A stretch of DNA of 37,137 nt. Source: Nitrospiraceae bacterium (GTDB lineage Bacteria; Nitrospirota; Thermodesulfovibrionia; Thermodesulfovibrionales; UBA6898). Both the position numbers and the translations under genes were made by a program. Each line of letters opens with the position of its first letter. Position 1 is the stretch's first letter. Below, piece by piece: positions 25,531 to 32,804 of this stretch. A model generated the notes under the pieces. The model was not told the origin of the DNA. It was given only the letters and a program-made list of their open reading frames with translations, and did no database searches. The stretch spans positions 318,278 to 355,414 of the forward strand of contig CP070737.1 in assembly GCA_020347665.1 (NCBI GenBank), read 5' to 3'.

Positions 25531-26169
25531 TCAAAGATCAAACAGACTCTCTGAAAGTTCTCTGTTTATCTCGAGGTCATCCATGAGCACCTCTTCGATC
25601 AGCCCGCCGTGCAGATCATACGCCGACACCCTGAGCGGCAGAAGCGTTTCTTTATCAAGCCAGAGAAAATACCGATGGATATCGCTATCAACCGTAAAAG
25701 CTCCTTCGCCTTCAACGAAGACCTGCAGTGCCGGTCTTCCGCCCACGGATTCTTCTCCGTGCACTTCTGTCACGCCATGTAATTGCAATTCGCTGACTGT
25801 TTGTAAGAGCGCTCCAATATCGGATTCATCAACCGTATGGCCTTTTGCACTTTTAATGAGACTGTTATCCGGGCGCAGGGTCAATACCAAGGGTTTCAGA
25901 AAACCAAAGGGTCTTAGCCTGACCTTGTTCGTTTCAGGGTTGTATACTAAAACCGCTCCTTTATGCGGGGTGATAAACTCCATCCGCACAAACCCAGGCT
26001 TTTTGTAATAATATTTTATTTCTTCAGATACATGACCGTCTTTCACGGACCGTAATGTCACGACATACGTTTCAATTGTCTGATAATTTTCGATGGCCCG
26101 CAGGATAATATCGTCAGTATCCGAGAGAAAAGCCATAAACAATAAGAAAATGAAAAGCACGCTACTCAA
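25531..26169 (-). CDS. Exported LolA-like outer-membrane lipoprotein-sorting family protein
   Basis: A 212-residue protein with an N-terminal hydrophobic signal (VLFIFLLFMAFLS) and the LolA/LolB-like fold pattern: AIENYQTIETYVVTLRSV, YYYKKPGFVRMEFITPHKGAVLVYNPETNKVRL, and DKETLLPLRVSAYD near the C-terminus. Such proteins bind lipid chains in the periplasm; some are DUF1571-type. The start is a TTG that overlaps the stop of the cupredoxin gene, or alternatively a GTG at 26160. Coupling to a copper protein suggests a joint envelope function, which is unknown. Confidence 0.7.
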   Translation of the reverse strand: MSSVLFIFLLFMAFLSDTDDIILRAIENYQTIETYVVTLRSVKDGHVSEEIKYYYKKPGFVRMEFITPHKGAVLVYNPETNKVRLRPFGFLKPLVLTLRPDNSLIKSAKGHTVDESDIGALLQTVSELQLHGVTEVHGEESVGGRPALQVFVEGEGAFTVDSDIHRYFLWLDKETLLPLRVSAYDLHGGLIEEVLMDDLEINRELSESLFDL

Positions 26170-26569
26170 TTACTTCGATAACACCCTTCATACCCTTTTC
26201 ATCATGGCTTTTGAAAAAAAGGAATTTCTTGTCGCAGATAAAGGGGTATGTGCCGATTTTTATGGGTGTGAACATGATGACCTGTGCGTCGTTGGCCAGT
26301 TTTGTCCGAACGTTCATGCCTGCTTCAGGCGCGTTGATCACGATATTATGCGGTACAATGCCCGGCTCTTTTTTGACCGTTAACGCGACCGGTTTGTTGA
26401 CCGTAACAATAATATGATCGGGCTCAAAATAATACTCACCGCCGGTCATCTCAATCCTCTGGACACCGTCTTCATCAATCGTTGCAGTATAAGCCTTTTT
26501 CCCGGTATGCTGGGCATATACTAATCCTACAGCGGATAAGAACACCAGTATAAAAAATATGTATCTCAT
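26162..26569 (-). CDS. Exported cupredoxin (type 1 copper protein)
   Basis: A 135-residue protein with a signal peptide (RYIFFILVFLSAVGLVYA) and a cupredoxin domain. The copper ligand set can be read as His in VPHNIVI and Cys, His and Met in YPFICDKKFLFFKSHDEKGMKGVIEV. This pattern is typical of small periplasmic electron carriers related to cytochrome oxidase or plastocyanin-type proteins. ATG 26569 was chosen because GGGAGGA precedes it and the signal peptide then starts cleanly; the longer frame runs into the upstream gene. It overlaps the LolA-like gene by 8 bp, so both are made together. Confidence 0.85.
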   Translation of the reverse strand: MRYIFFILVFLSAVGLVYAQHTGKKAYTATIDEDGVQRIEMTGGEYYFEPDHIIVTVNKPVALTVKKEPGIVPHNIVINAPEAGMNVRTKLANDAQVIMFTPIKIGTYPFICDKKFLFFKSHDEKGMKGVIEVIE

Positions 26570-26597
26570 GATCCTGTTCCTCCCGAATAACGCTCCA

Positions 26598-27020
26598 TTA
26601 TTTTTTGAAGAATCCCAGCTTTTCCATCTCATCAAACGCCCAGTTATCAGCAAGCAGCTCGTTATCCTCTATATCAGAAAGACCAAGGGCGTATTCGCTC
26701 AGGAACAGGTAGGCGATCTTTTTTTCGTCAGAATCCAGTTTGTCTGCCCTGTCAAGGGCTACATTTTCAACCTGTCCCCTGATATGCATTGCATTAATCC
26801 GTTCATGCACAATATGATCCGGGATATCCTCCCGTACAATCATCTTACACCCGGCTTCTCCTTTTGAAATGACTTTTACCGGCTTTTCCGTATCAGGTTC
26901 CGGTATGCCTTCCTTCTGGCACCACTCAGCAATATTTTCAACATAAACAATATTCTGTGGCATCTGACAGTAGTTATCAAATGTGCGTCTGAGTACATCT
27001 TCATATTCACGTGCGTTCAT
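26598..27020 (-). CDS. Conserved hypothetical protein upstream of the cupredoxin
   Basis: A 140-residue soluble acidic protein (MNAREYEDVLRRTFDNYCQMP...) of no family that I recognise. Three cysteines are scattered (residues near 18, 34 and 58). ATG 27020 has a strong GGAGGAGG site, so the ten extra residues of the longer frame were dropped. It ends 28 bp before the cupredoxin start and is the first gene of that three-gene operon. Confidence 0.7.
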   Translation of the reverse strand: MNAREYEDVLRRTFDNYCQMPQNIVYVENIAEWCQKEGIPEPDTEKPVKVISKGEAGCKMIVREDIPDHIVHERINAMHIRGQVENVALDRADKLDSDEKKIAYLFLSEYALGLSDIEDNELLADNWAFDEMEKLGFFKK

Positions 27021-27227
27021 CTTCCTCCTCCGATCCTGATGATATGTCAAAAAATTGAGAATTGCACCCCTTATTCTTTAAACTACCATATCAGTTCACT
27101 TTGTCAAGTCTGTCCTAAGATGGCAAGCAGTAAGGAGTGAAAACCCGTGAGGATTCAGGCGTAAGGGGTGAGGAGAATAAAGAAGAACCACTGAACCGCT
27201 ATGTCGCATAGCGAAAAAATGCAGAAG

Positions 27228-27272
27228 CAGAACGCGTAACTCGTAACGCGATCAGAATACCGCATATCTGTT
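27228..27272 (+). repeat. Direct repeat copy A, left of the HAD gene
   Basis: CAGAACGcGtaa followed by the 20-base core CTCGTAACGCGATCAGAATA and cCGcATATC. Copy B with the identical core lies at 28897-28941. The 265-bp gap here otherwise shows only low-complexity strings (AGCAGTAAGGAGTGAAAA, GTAAGGGGTGAGGAG) of the type also seen near 7500 and 32780. Confidence 0.6.
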
Positions 27273-27285
27273 ATCGTTATTTTAT

Positions 27286-27885
27286 ATGATTAAGACTGCA
27301 CTATTCGATTTTGGTGGGGTCCTTGCAGAAGAAGGATTCCGGGAAGGCCTGATGTTTATTGCAGAAAAAAATGGCCTGGATCCGGTTTCTTTTTTTCACA
27401 CGGCTGACGAACTCATTTATACATCAGGATACCTTACGGGCCATGCAGATGAATCTGCCTTTCTGAATGATTTGCGTGAAAAAACCGACATTCGCGAAGG
27501 GAACGATGAGATAAAAGATGAAATTCTAAAGAGGTTTGTTATCAGGCCGGAAATGCTCTTAATCGTCGACAGCATACGGTTCAAGGGGATTATCACCGCT
27601 ATTCTGAGCGACCAGACCGACTGGCTTGATCTCCTTGATAAACAATTCCATTTTTATAAGCGTTTTGACCATATCTTTAACTCATACCGGATTCATAAAA
27701 GCAAAAGAGAATCTGCGATCTTCAGAGATACCTGTTCAGCGTTGGAGATAGGTCCTGAAGAAGCGCTCTTTATTGATGACAATGAGAGAAATATCAAGCG
27801 GGCCTCAGGAGAAGGACTGAAGACCATCTATTTTACGGACATGGATGCCTTTCAGAAAGAAATTGAGAAATATATCCGATTATGA
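27286..27885 (+). CDS. HAD-superfamily hydrolase
   Basis: A 199-residue HAD phosphatase-type enzyme. Motif I is FDFGGVLAEEG (nucleophile Asp, with Gly in place of the second Asp, as in YihX-like members). Motif II is ILSDQTDWLD, K is at SKRESAIFRD, and motif IV is LFIDDNERNIKRA. The small helical cap between motifs I and II places it in the subfamily I group. The substrate is probably a phosphorylated sugar or other small metabolite, but is not known. No clear ribosome-binding site precedes the ATG. Confidence 0.85.
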   Translation: MIKTALFDFGGVLAEEGFREGLMFIAEKNGLDPVSFFHTADELIYTSGYLTGHADESAFLNDLREKTDIREGNDEIKDEILKRFVIRPEMLLIVDSIRFKGIITAILSDQTDWLDLLDKQFHFYKRFDHIFNSYRIHKSKRESAIFRDTCSALEIGPEEALFIDDNERNIKRASGEGLKTIYFTDMDAFQKEIEKYIRL

Positions 27886-27949
27886 GAAGCTTAGCAGTTT
27901 TTCCCGTTGTCTTTACGCTATGCGCTTGGCGCTTTGCGCTCTGCGATTT

Positions 27950-28753
27950 CTACCGTTCTTTTCCTAAGAATGGAATTGCAAGCATCCAGGGCAGAGTGAG
28001 CCTGCCGGGATCCCGGAAGTTAGCAAGGCCGATGTTCATATCAATATGCCCTTTGACCGGCTGATCTCTGTACGTTCCAAATAACCGGTCCCACCAGGAA
28101 AGATTGAATCCGTAATTACTGTTCGTCTCCCTGATGATAACTGAATGGTGTACCCGATGCATGTCAGGTGTGACGATAAATAACCTTATAATCCGGTCAA
28201 GACCCCTGGGCAGATAGACATTGCTGTGGTTGAACATGGCGGTCCCGTTGAGCAGTATTTCAAATGCAATAACAGACCACGGCGGAGCGCCAATCATTAT
28301 TACAGCAGCCATCTTAATAACCATGGACATACATATCTCAATCGGGTGAAACCGTGAGCCTGTAGTAACATCGATATCAATATCCGTATGATGCATCATA
28401 TGCAGTCTCCAGAGCGGTGAGACCATATGGAATACCACATGTTGAAGATAGATAATAAAGTCGAAAAATATAACGCAGACAATTCCTGCTGCGAGTTCAG
28501 GAAACGCGAACTTATTGAATATTCCCCACCCATATTCATCGCTTTTGCAGGCAATGCCCACAGCAAGAATAGGAAACAGCACACGGACAACAACAGCATC
28601 AAGGAATGTTATTGAGATGTTATTAATCCAGCGTCCTGTCTTGGAAACAGTCAGATCGCGTCGCGGAGCGAGGAGTTCCCAGAAAGCCATGACCGTAAAT
28701 ATGCCAAAAAAGAAACCGAGCCGTAACGGCAGTTCATACTCCACTGATAACAT
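27950..28753 (-). CDS. Sterol desaturase/fatty acid hydroxylase family membrane enzyme
   Basis: A 267-residue membrane protein with three His boxes of the family: HVVFH, HMMHH (LWRLHMMHHTDIDIDVTTGSRFHP) and HRVHH (TPDMHRVHHSVI), plus NYGFNLSWWDRLFGTYRDQP. These bind a di-iron centre that hydroxylates or desaturates lipids using oxygen. Four to five membrane helices surround the boxes. ATG 28753 was preferred to a TTG 14 codons upstream, since the latter adds polar residues; neither has a good ribosome-binding site. It converges with the HAD gene, with 64 bp between stops. Confidence 0.85.
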   Translation of the reverse strand: MLSVEYELPLRLGFFFGIFTVMAFWELLAPRRDLTVSKTGRWINNISITFLDAVVVRVLFPILAVGIACKSDEYGWGIFNKFAFPELAAGIVCVIFFDFIIYLQHVVFHMVSPLWRLHMMHHTDIDIDVTTGSRFHPIEICMSMVIKMAAVIMIGAPPWSVIAFEILLNGTAMFNHSNVYLPRGLDRIIRLFIVTPDMHRVHHSVIIRETNSNYGFNLSWWDRLFGTYRDQPVKGHIDMNIGLANFRDPGRLTLPWMLAIPFLGKER

Positions 28754-28896
28754 ACTTTTATTGTAACATGGGTCAAAAAAACCATAATCCTGCAATATTT
28801 TTTCTTTTCTCCAACGATATGGATTAACTCCCTGACGGAACGCTTTTTTGTTAATCCCCTTTGAAAAGCCCAGGTATGCAGCCCTGCCTGCCGAAA

Positions 28897-28941
28897 CAGA
28901 ACGTGCATCTCGTAACGCGATCAGAATATCGTATATCGATT
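28897..28941 (+). repeat. Direct repeat copy B, right of the desaturase gene; gene-free stretch
   Basis: CAGAACGtGcat followed by the same 20-base core as copy A and tCGtATATC. It lies in a 331-bp stretch (28754-29084) without a gene. The rest of the stretch contains a simple pyrimidine string (CTGACTTTCTAACTTTCTGTC, with an insert) near 28962-28985. A related shorter string GCATCTCGTA recurs near 36188. Confidence 0.6.
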
Positions 28942-29084
28942 GTCAGGAATTGGAAATCTATTTCCTGACTTTCTAACTTTCTGTCTTTCTCATCTGTATC
29001 GTGTGTCGTGCATAAAGTTCCTTGCATTTATTCCTGAATTGTAGTAGAAAGAAATATATACTCATAATATGGTGGAGAGTATGT

Positions 29085-29762
29085 ATGATGATAAGAAAGT
29101 CGTTCGCTTTGCTGGTAATCGTATTATGTATTACTTCCTGCGCAGGGATTCCGTACCAGGATGAGGCACAGTACGCGTATGAAGAGGGGCTTGCTCTGTT
29201 TAATCAGGGGAAGTATACTGAAGCCATCCCGCATTTCCAGAGGGCCATTGAACGTGATCCTGAATATTCTTCACCGTATTTATATCTCGGCAGGTCCTAT
29301 CTGAATCTGTCACAATGGACTGATGCCATTCATCCACTGCGTACTGCCTTCCGGTTGTCACCTGAAGAATTCAAAGAAGAAATTGTTTCTCTCCTCCTTG
29401 ACGCCCTTATCGTTGGAGCGATTACAGAATTCAAAAAAGGATATTTTAAGGGCTCAACAGGGTATGTAAGGGAAGCCCTCAGTCTGGATCCTGATTCTCA
29501 GCGGGCACAGGATGAACTTATTGCTTCCTTGATCGCCCTCGGCAGCCAATTCTTATCTGACGGAAATATCTCAGATGCCATACCTGCTTTTTCCGAAGCC
29601 ATTGAATTGTCACCTGATAATTTTGAGGCATACATCGGACTTGCAAAGGCATTTCTCAAAAATGGCAATTATCTGATGGCTGTGGAAACGCCTAATAAGG
29701 CGGTCAATATTGATCCGGAAAACCGTGATGCTCAGGATCATATCAAGGAATTACTAAAATAA
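29085..29762 (+). CDS. TPR-repeat lipoprotein
   Basis: A 225-residue lipoprotein: the signal peptide SFALLVIVLCITSC gives a lipobox with Cys. At least four tetratricopeptide units follow: YAYEEGLALFNQGKYTEAIPHFQRAIERDPEY, YLYLGRSYLNLSQWTDAIHPLRTAFRLSPE, a degenerate one, and SQFLSDGNISDAIPAFSEAIELSPDN, AYIGLAKAFLKNGNYLMAVETPNKAVNIDPEN. TPR lipoproteins act as assembly scaffolds at the envelope. ATG 29085 (or the next codon) follows GGTGGAGAG; the longer frame upstream has no such site. A tiny lipoprotein gene follows in 14 bp. Confidence 0.85.
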   Translation: MMIRKSFALLVIVLCITSCAGIPYQDEAQYAYEEGLALFNQGKYTEAIPHFQRAIERDPEYSSPYLYLGRSYLNLSQWTDAIHPLRTAFRLSPEEFKEEIVSLLLDALIVGAITEFKKGYFKGSTGYVREALSLDPDSQRAQDELIASLIALGSQFLSDGNISDAIPAFSEAIELSPDNFEAYIGLAKAFLKNGNYLMAVETPNKAVNIDPENRDAQDHIKELLK

Positions 29763-29776
29763 TTAAGGAGGATAAC

Positions 29777-29905
29777 GTGAAAACAATTATGTGGTATCTA
29801 TGTCTTGTTCTACTCTGTTTCAGCTTGATAGGCTGTGCGTCTCTGACAACACCTGAACCAGGAAAAGGGCTGCATCCCGGCCATCCCGGCCATGAAGTTC
29901 ATTGA
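29777..29905 (+). CDS. Tiny His-rich lipoprotein
   Basis: A 42-residue product starting at GTG 29777 with a strong AAGGAGG site. The signal WYLCLVLLCFSLIGC ends in a good lipobox (LIGC), and the mature part is only 23 residues with the tail HPGHPGHEVH. It would be anchored to a membrane and could bind a metal through its five histidines. It is probably co-transcribed with the TPR lipoprotein. No family is recognised. Confidence 0.6.
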   Translation: MKTIMWYLCLVLLCFSLIGCASLTTPEPGKGLHPGHPGHEVH

Positions 29906-30076
29906 ACTTCGGAAAGGGACTGAATGAGGAGGAGACATCTCTGTGAAATATTCTTTTTCAACAGTCTCAAGTAGTAGCAGGTAACTTATTTTCGTGAGTC
30001 GTGCAAGAAAAAACTGAAAACTCTGCTATTTTTTTATATAATATATTCAAATAACCTTTAACTGACCGGAGGTATT

Positions 30077-30304
30077 ATGGCACCGAGAAAGAAAACAAGT
30101 AAAAAGAAAACCACGGGGGAGAAAACCCCAAGGAAGAAAACAGCTGCAAAAAAGAAAACATCACCGAGAAAACAGAAAGAACTCAAAACGGGTAGCAGCT
30201 ACGAGTGCTATACATGTGGTCTGGCTGTAACTGTAGACGAGGTATGTGGCTGCGTTGATTACTGCGACATCATTTGTTGTGGCGAACAGATGAAACCAGC
30301 ATAG
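30077..30304 (+). CDS. Desulforedoxin-like metal site with histone-H1-like basic tail
   Basis: A 75-residue protein in two parts. Residues 1-39 are a Lys/Arg/Thr tail (PRKKTSKKKTTGEKTPRKKT...) similar to histone-like DNA-binding tails. Residues 42-75 read YECYTCGLAVTVDEVCGC...DIICCGEQMK. This resembles the desulforedoxin/desulfoferrodoxin N-terminal site (CxxCG ... CCG.xM), which holds one iron or zinc, with three extra cysteines. A GGAGG site precedes the ATG. It may be a DNA- or RNA-bound redox or metal protein. The domain match is by pattern only. Confidence 0.7.
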   Translation: MAPRKKTSKKKTTGEKTPRKKTAAKKKTSPRKQKELKTGSSYECYTCGLAVTVDEVCGCVDYCDIICCGEQMKPA

Positions 30305-30392
30305 CGAGAAACCCGGATTCATTCCAGCAAAAAAAGGACAGTTGCGAATAACTGGATGAATAAAACCGTCCAAGATAAATATTGTTTCTGAA

Positions 30393-31073
30393 ATGGCTGG
30401 CGGAAGAAAACACAAACGGTATTCAACGAGAAGTTTGAACCTTTCTGCAGTATCCGTATTTGTGACAAAAGTAGAACTTCTCAATATCAGCATTGAAGGA
30501 GCATGCATAAAGAGTCCAAAACGACTTCAAAGCGGCAGCACGTGTGCGCTCACTCTTGAAGACAAGGAGCTTGCCTCCCCACTTCAGGGGACGATAATGT
30601 GGGAAAGTCTAAGCGAACATACCGTGGATTTAAGCGGTGAAATTGTTTCGAGATACACGGCAGGCGTCAAGTTTGACAAAATGTTCACGCAATTAACTGA
30701 GAACATGAAAATGCTTGTCGAGAATTTACCGTTCAAAGAATACCGGGTCAGTTCCACACGATTTGCATTTCATACCAGGGTGACCGCGTCTCTGGAGTAT
30801 CATGAACAGTTCCGCGTCAAGAGTATGAGCCTTGGAGGATTACTCATGGAATCATTGAATGAAATTCCAAAAGATAGCGAGTTAGCCTTACAGATTAAAC
30901 TGCCCAGGAGAAGTCGTCCATTATCCTCCGGCAGCAAAGTTGCATCATGTGTTCTTGTAGAGGGTGGGATGCAGAATGCAAACCGGTATGATGTCGGTGT
31001 TGAATTTATTGATATATCCAAAAAAGACAGCGCACGACTCAAGAAAGTTCTTGAATCCCTTTCAGTATTGTAG
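30393..31073 (+). CDS. Tandem PilZ-domain protein
   Basis: A 226-residue protein with two PilZ-like halves. The first (about 1-110) has the cyclic-di-GMP signature RKHKR (R5, R9) and NISIEG (N31, S33, G36). The second (about 120-226) begins RFAFHTRVTASLEY and has SMSLGG in place of the canonical D/NxSxxG, so it is probably non-binding. It should act as a cyclic-di-GMP receiver, perhaps in surface or envelope functions. It stands alone between the desulforedoxin-like gene and the MsrA gene; no partner is evident. Confidence 0.75.
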   Translation: MAGGRKHKRYSTRSLNLSAVSVFVTKVELLNISIEGACIKSPKRLQSGSTCALTLEDKELASPLQGTIMWESLSEHTVDLSGEIVSRYTAGVKFDKMFTQLTENMKMLVENLPFKEYRVSSTRFAFHTRVTASLEYHEQFRVKSMSLGGLLMESLNEIPKDSELALQIKLPRRSRPLSSGSKVASCVLVEGGMQNANRYDVGVEFIDISKKDSARLKKVLESLSVL

Positions 31074-31252
31074 GACGACTTTTTATTTCATTACTGCCAT
31101 AACGGATAGTCGCAAATCCCTGAAATACGAAGCAGAATGCTATGTGTGGCGGCTTCATATTTTCTTCACAAGAATTACTTAAACTATAAACATTAAAAAA
31201 CCTTTCTGAAATATGAATGCATAGTTCGTAACGGAATATTATAAGAGCTGTT

Positions 31253-32020
31253 TTGTTTATCCTGGTTTTTACTGTTTCTACAGTGTATATGCATCCGGCA
31301 GATGAAAGGATAATTATTGAAATGAACACAGTGTCTTCAGATCGCACGACAAAACCACCGATAGATGCCGCTGCACCGGCTACGACTGAGATTGCAACCT
31401 TCGCTCTTGGCTGATTTTGGGGACCCGACTCCCGTTTCGGGAGTATAGCCGGCGTTGTACGTACCCGGGTAGGATATACGGGAGGCACGTCCATTGATCC
31501 CACGTATCGCAGTTTGGCCAATCATACTGAAGCAATTCAGATTGACTATGATCCATCTGTGGTTTCATACAAAGGGCTTCTTACGGTATTCTGGGGCAGT
31601 CATAACCCGACCCTTCAGACCAGATCGTCGCAATATAAACCTGCAATTTTTATTCGCGACGATAAACAGGCAAGAGATGCTATAGAATCACTGGATGAGA
31701 TTTCTCAAAGATTACAGCAGAACATATATACCGAGATCATACTGTTTAACCGGTTTTACCCTGCTGAAGATTATCACCAGAAGTTCAGGCTGCAGCAGGA
31801 CAGTCCCCTGATGGCAGAATTCACTGCACTCTATCCGGACATGCGTGACATTATTTCGTCAACAGCTGCTGCCCGGGTCAATGGATATCTCGGCGGATAT
31901 GGTAGTCCAGAAAGCCTGCCAAAGGAATTGCCTTCCTTTGGCTTATCAAGAAAGGGCAGGAAAAGACTGATAGAAATACTATCGGAATCACGACCATTCT
32001 TTCGCAATTGTCCTCTCTAA
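31253..32020 (+). CDS. msrA: Methionine sulfoxide reductase A, probable selenoprotein (in-frame TGA at the catalytic Cys)
   Basis: The frame reads EIATFALG-TGA-FWGPDSRFGSIAGVVRTRVGYTGG, then DPTYRSL, HTEAIQIDYDP, FWGSHNPT and AARVNGYLGGYG. This is a full MsrA in which the nucleophile of the GCFWG motif is encoded by TGA (31412-31414). Selenocysteine is the likely reading, as known for some MsrA proteins. The only other Cys is third from the C-terminus (RNCPL) and could be the resolving thiol. An upstream in-frame hydrophobic stretch (AVLFILVFTVSTVY) suggests an exported form. The start is uncertain: TTG 31253 was taken, with ATG 31289, ATG 31322 or an ATT at 31238 as alternatives. Read as stop, the gene would be a truncated 168-residue fragment. 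Confidence 0.75.
31412..31444 (+). promoter_or_regulatory. SECIS-like hairpin after the TGA codon
   Basis: ACTCCC (31428-31433) pairs with GGGAGT (31439-31444), leaving a 5-base loop GTTTC whose first base is G. The loop begins 19 bases after the TGA. This agrees with published rules for bacterial SECIS elements (a short stem, G at the start of the apical loop, about 16-37 bases from UGA). Confidence 0.6.
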
Positions 32021-32036
32021 TTCTTTACAATAATAT

Positions 32037-32726
32037 ATGCGCATCGGCTCCCGTATCACAATGCCCGAGCAGGTTCATGTGTGGGACCTGGATATCGCCC
32101 AGATAAGTTTCTATAAAGGGTTGGAGTTTAATCTCGAGCATATTAAAGTATGCGCTCGTGCCTGTAGAAAAGAAGGGGTGCCGTATGTCATACACCCTGT
32201 TGGTTACCGCATCACTGATCCGGAAATGTTCAATGAGATCAATTCAGTAACCGCATTGGCTGACGAGGCCTTGATACTTCACGATGAAAGAGCCTCTGAC
32301 AAAGGAAGGCTCGGAGGCACAGACGGGAAACAGTTCAAAAAAGCTCTCGATGCACTGACCTCCCGTCTTCACGTATCTTTTGAAAACGCCACGCATACTA
32401 AGGATATTGTATGGTTCTGGCAACACTATGCTGATTCAGTTACCATCGATCTCGGACATGTAGAATCTGCCGGGCTCGACTCAGTAGAGTTCGTCAAGAA
32501 GCTTGACCAGGAGATAGTAGATAAAACCGAATATATTCATGTACACAGAAATGGCGACTTCAGAAACGGCCTTACAGACCATTGGTATCTGACTCCGGAT
32601 TGCAGGGAACTCTCGGCTTTGTCAGCCTTTATCAAGCGGAAGCCTGACGTTAGTGTTATACTGGAGATAAATGAGATTGAGATGATTGAAGAAAGCCTGA
32701 TGATTCTCAGGAAAATGAGAAAATAA
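32037..32726 (+). CDS. TIM-barrel sugar isomerase/endonuclease-IV-like protein
   Basis: A 229-residue protein of the xylose isomerase-like TIM-barrel superfamily. Strand ends VHVWDLDIAQISF, YVIHPVGYR, VSFENATH, VTIDLGHVESAG, YIHVHRNGDFRNGLTDHW and VSVILEIN carry the His, Glu and Asp residues that would bind metal. It is shorter than typical family enzymes (about 270 residues). The substrate is unknown. It begins 16 bp after the MsrA stop without a clear ribosome-binding site, so it is probably in the same transcript. Confidence 0.7.
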   Translation: MRIGSRITMPEQVHVWDLDIAQISFYKGLEFNLEHIKVCARACRKEGVPYVIHPVGYRITDPEMFNEINSVTALADEALILHDERASDKGRLGGTDGKQFKKALDALTSRLHVSFENATHTKDIVWFWQHYADSVTIDLGHVESAGLDSVEFVKKLDQEIVDKTEYIHVHRNGDFRNGLTDHWYLTPDCRELSALSAFIKRKPDVSVILEINEIEMIEESLMILRKMRK

Positions 32727-32738
32727 GAAAGGTGCTTC

Positions 32739-32770
32739 AACCCGCCCAGAGCGGGTAAACCTATTTTTTT
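32739..32770 (+). terminator. Probable terminator after the TIM-barrel gene
   Basis: ACCCGC and GCGGGT pair across a 5-base loop (32740-32756), then AAACCTA leads to seven T. The sequence TCAACCCGCCC is shared with the palindrome at 7458-7475, so a repeat element may have been used as terminator. Confidence 0.5.
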
Positions 32771-32804
32771 CTGCTTACTGCTTACTCCTTACTGTTTACT
32801 GTCT

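Noticed and set aside
27051..27285. Mobile element between the unknown gene and the HAD gene
   Set aside because: Only short repeats are present; there is no transposase frame, terminal inverted repeat or target-site duplication.
31514..32020. MsrA as a truncated gene starting at TTG 31514
   Set aside because: The same frame upstream encodes the missing MsrA N-terminal half across a TGA at the catalytic Cys, so the short version would lack the active site.
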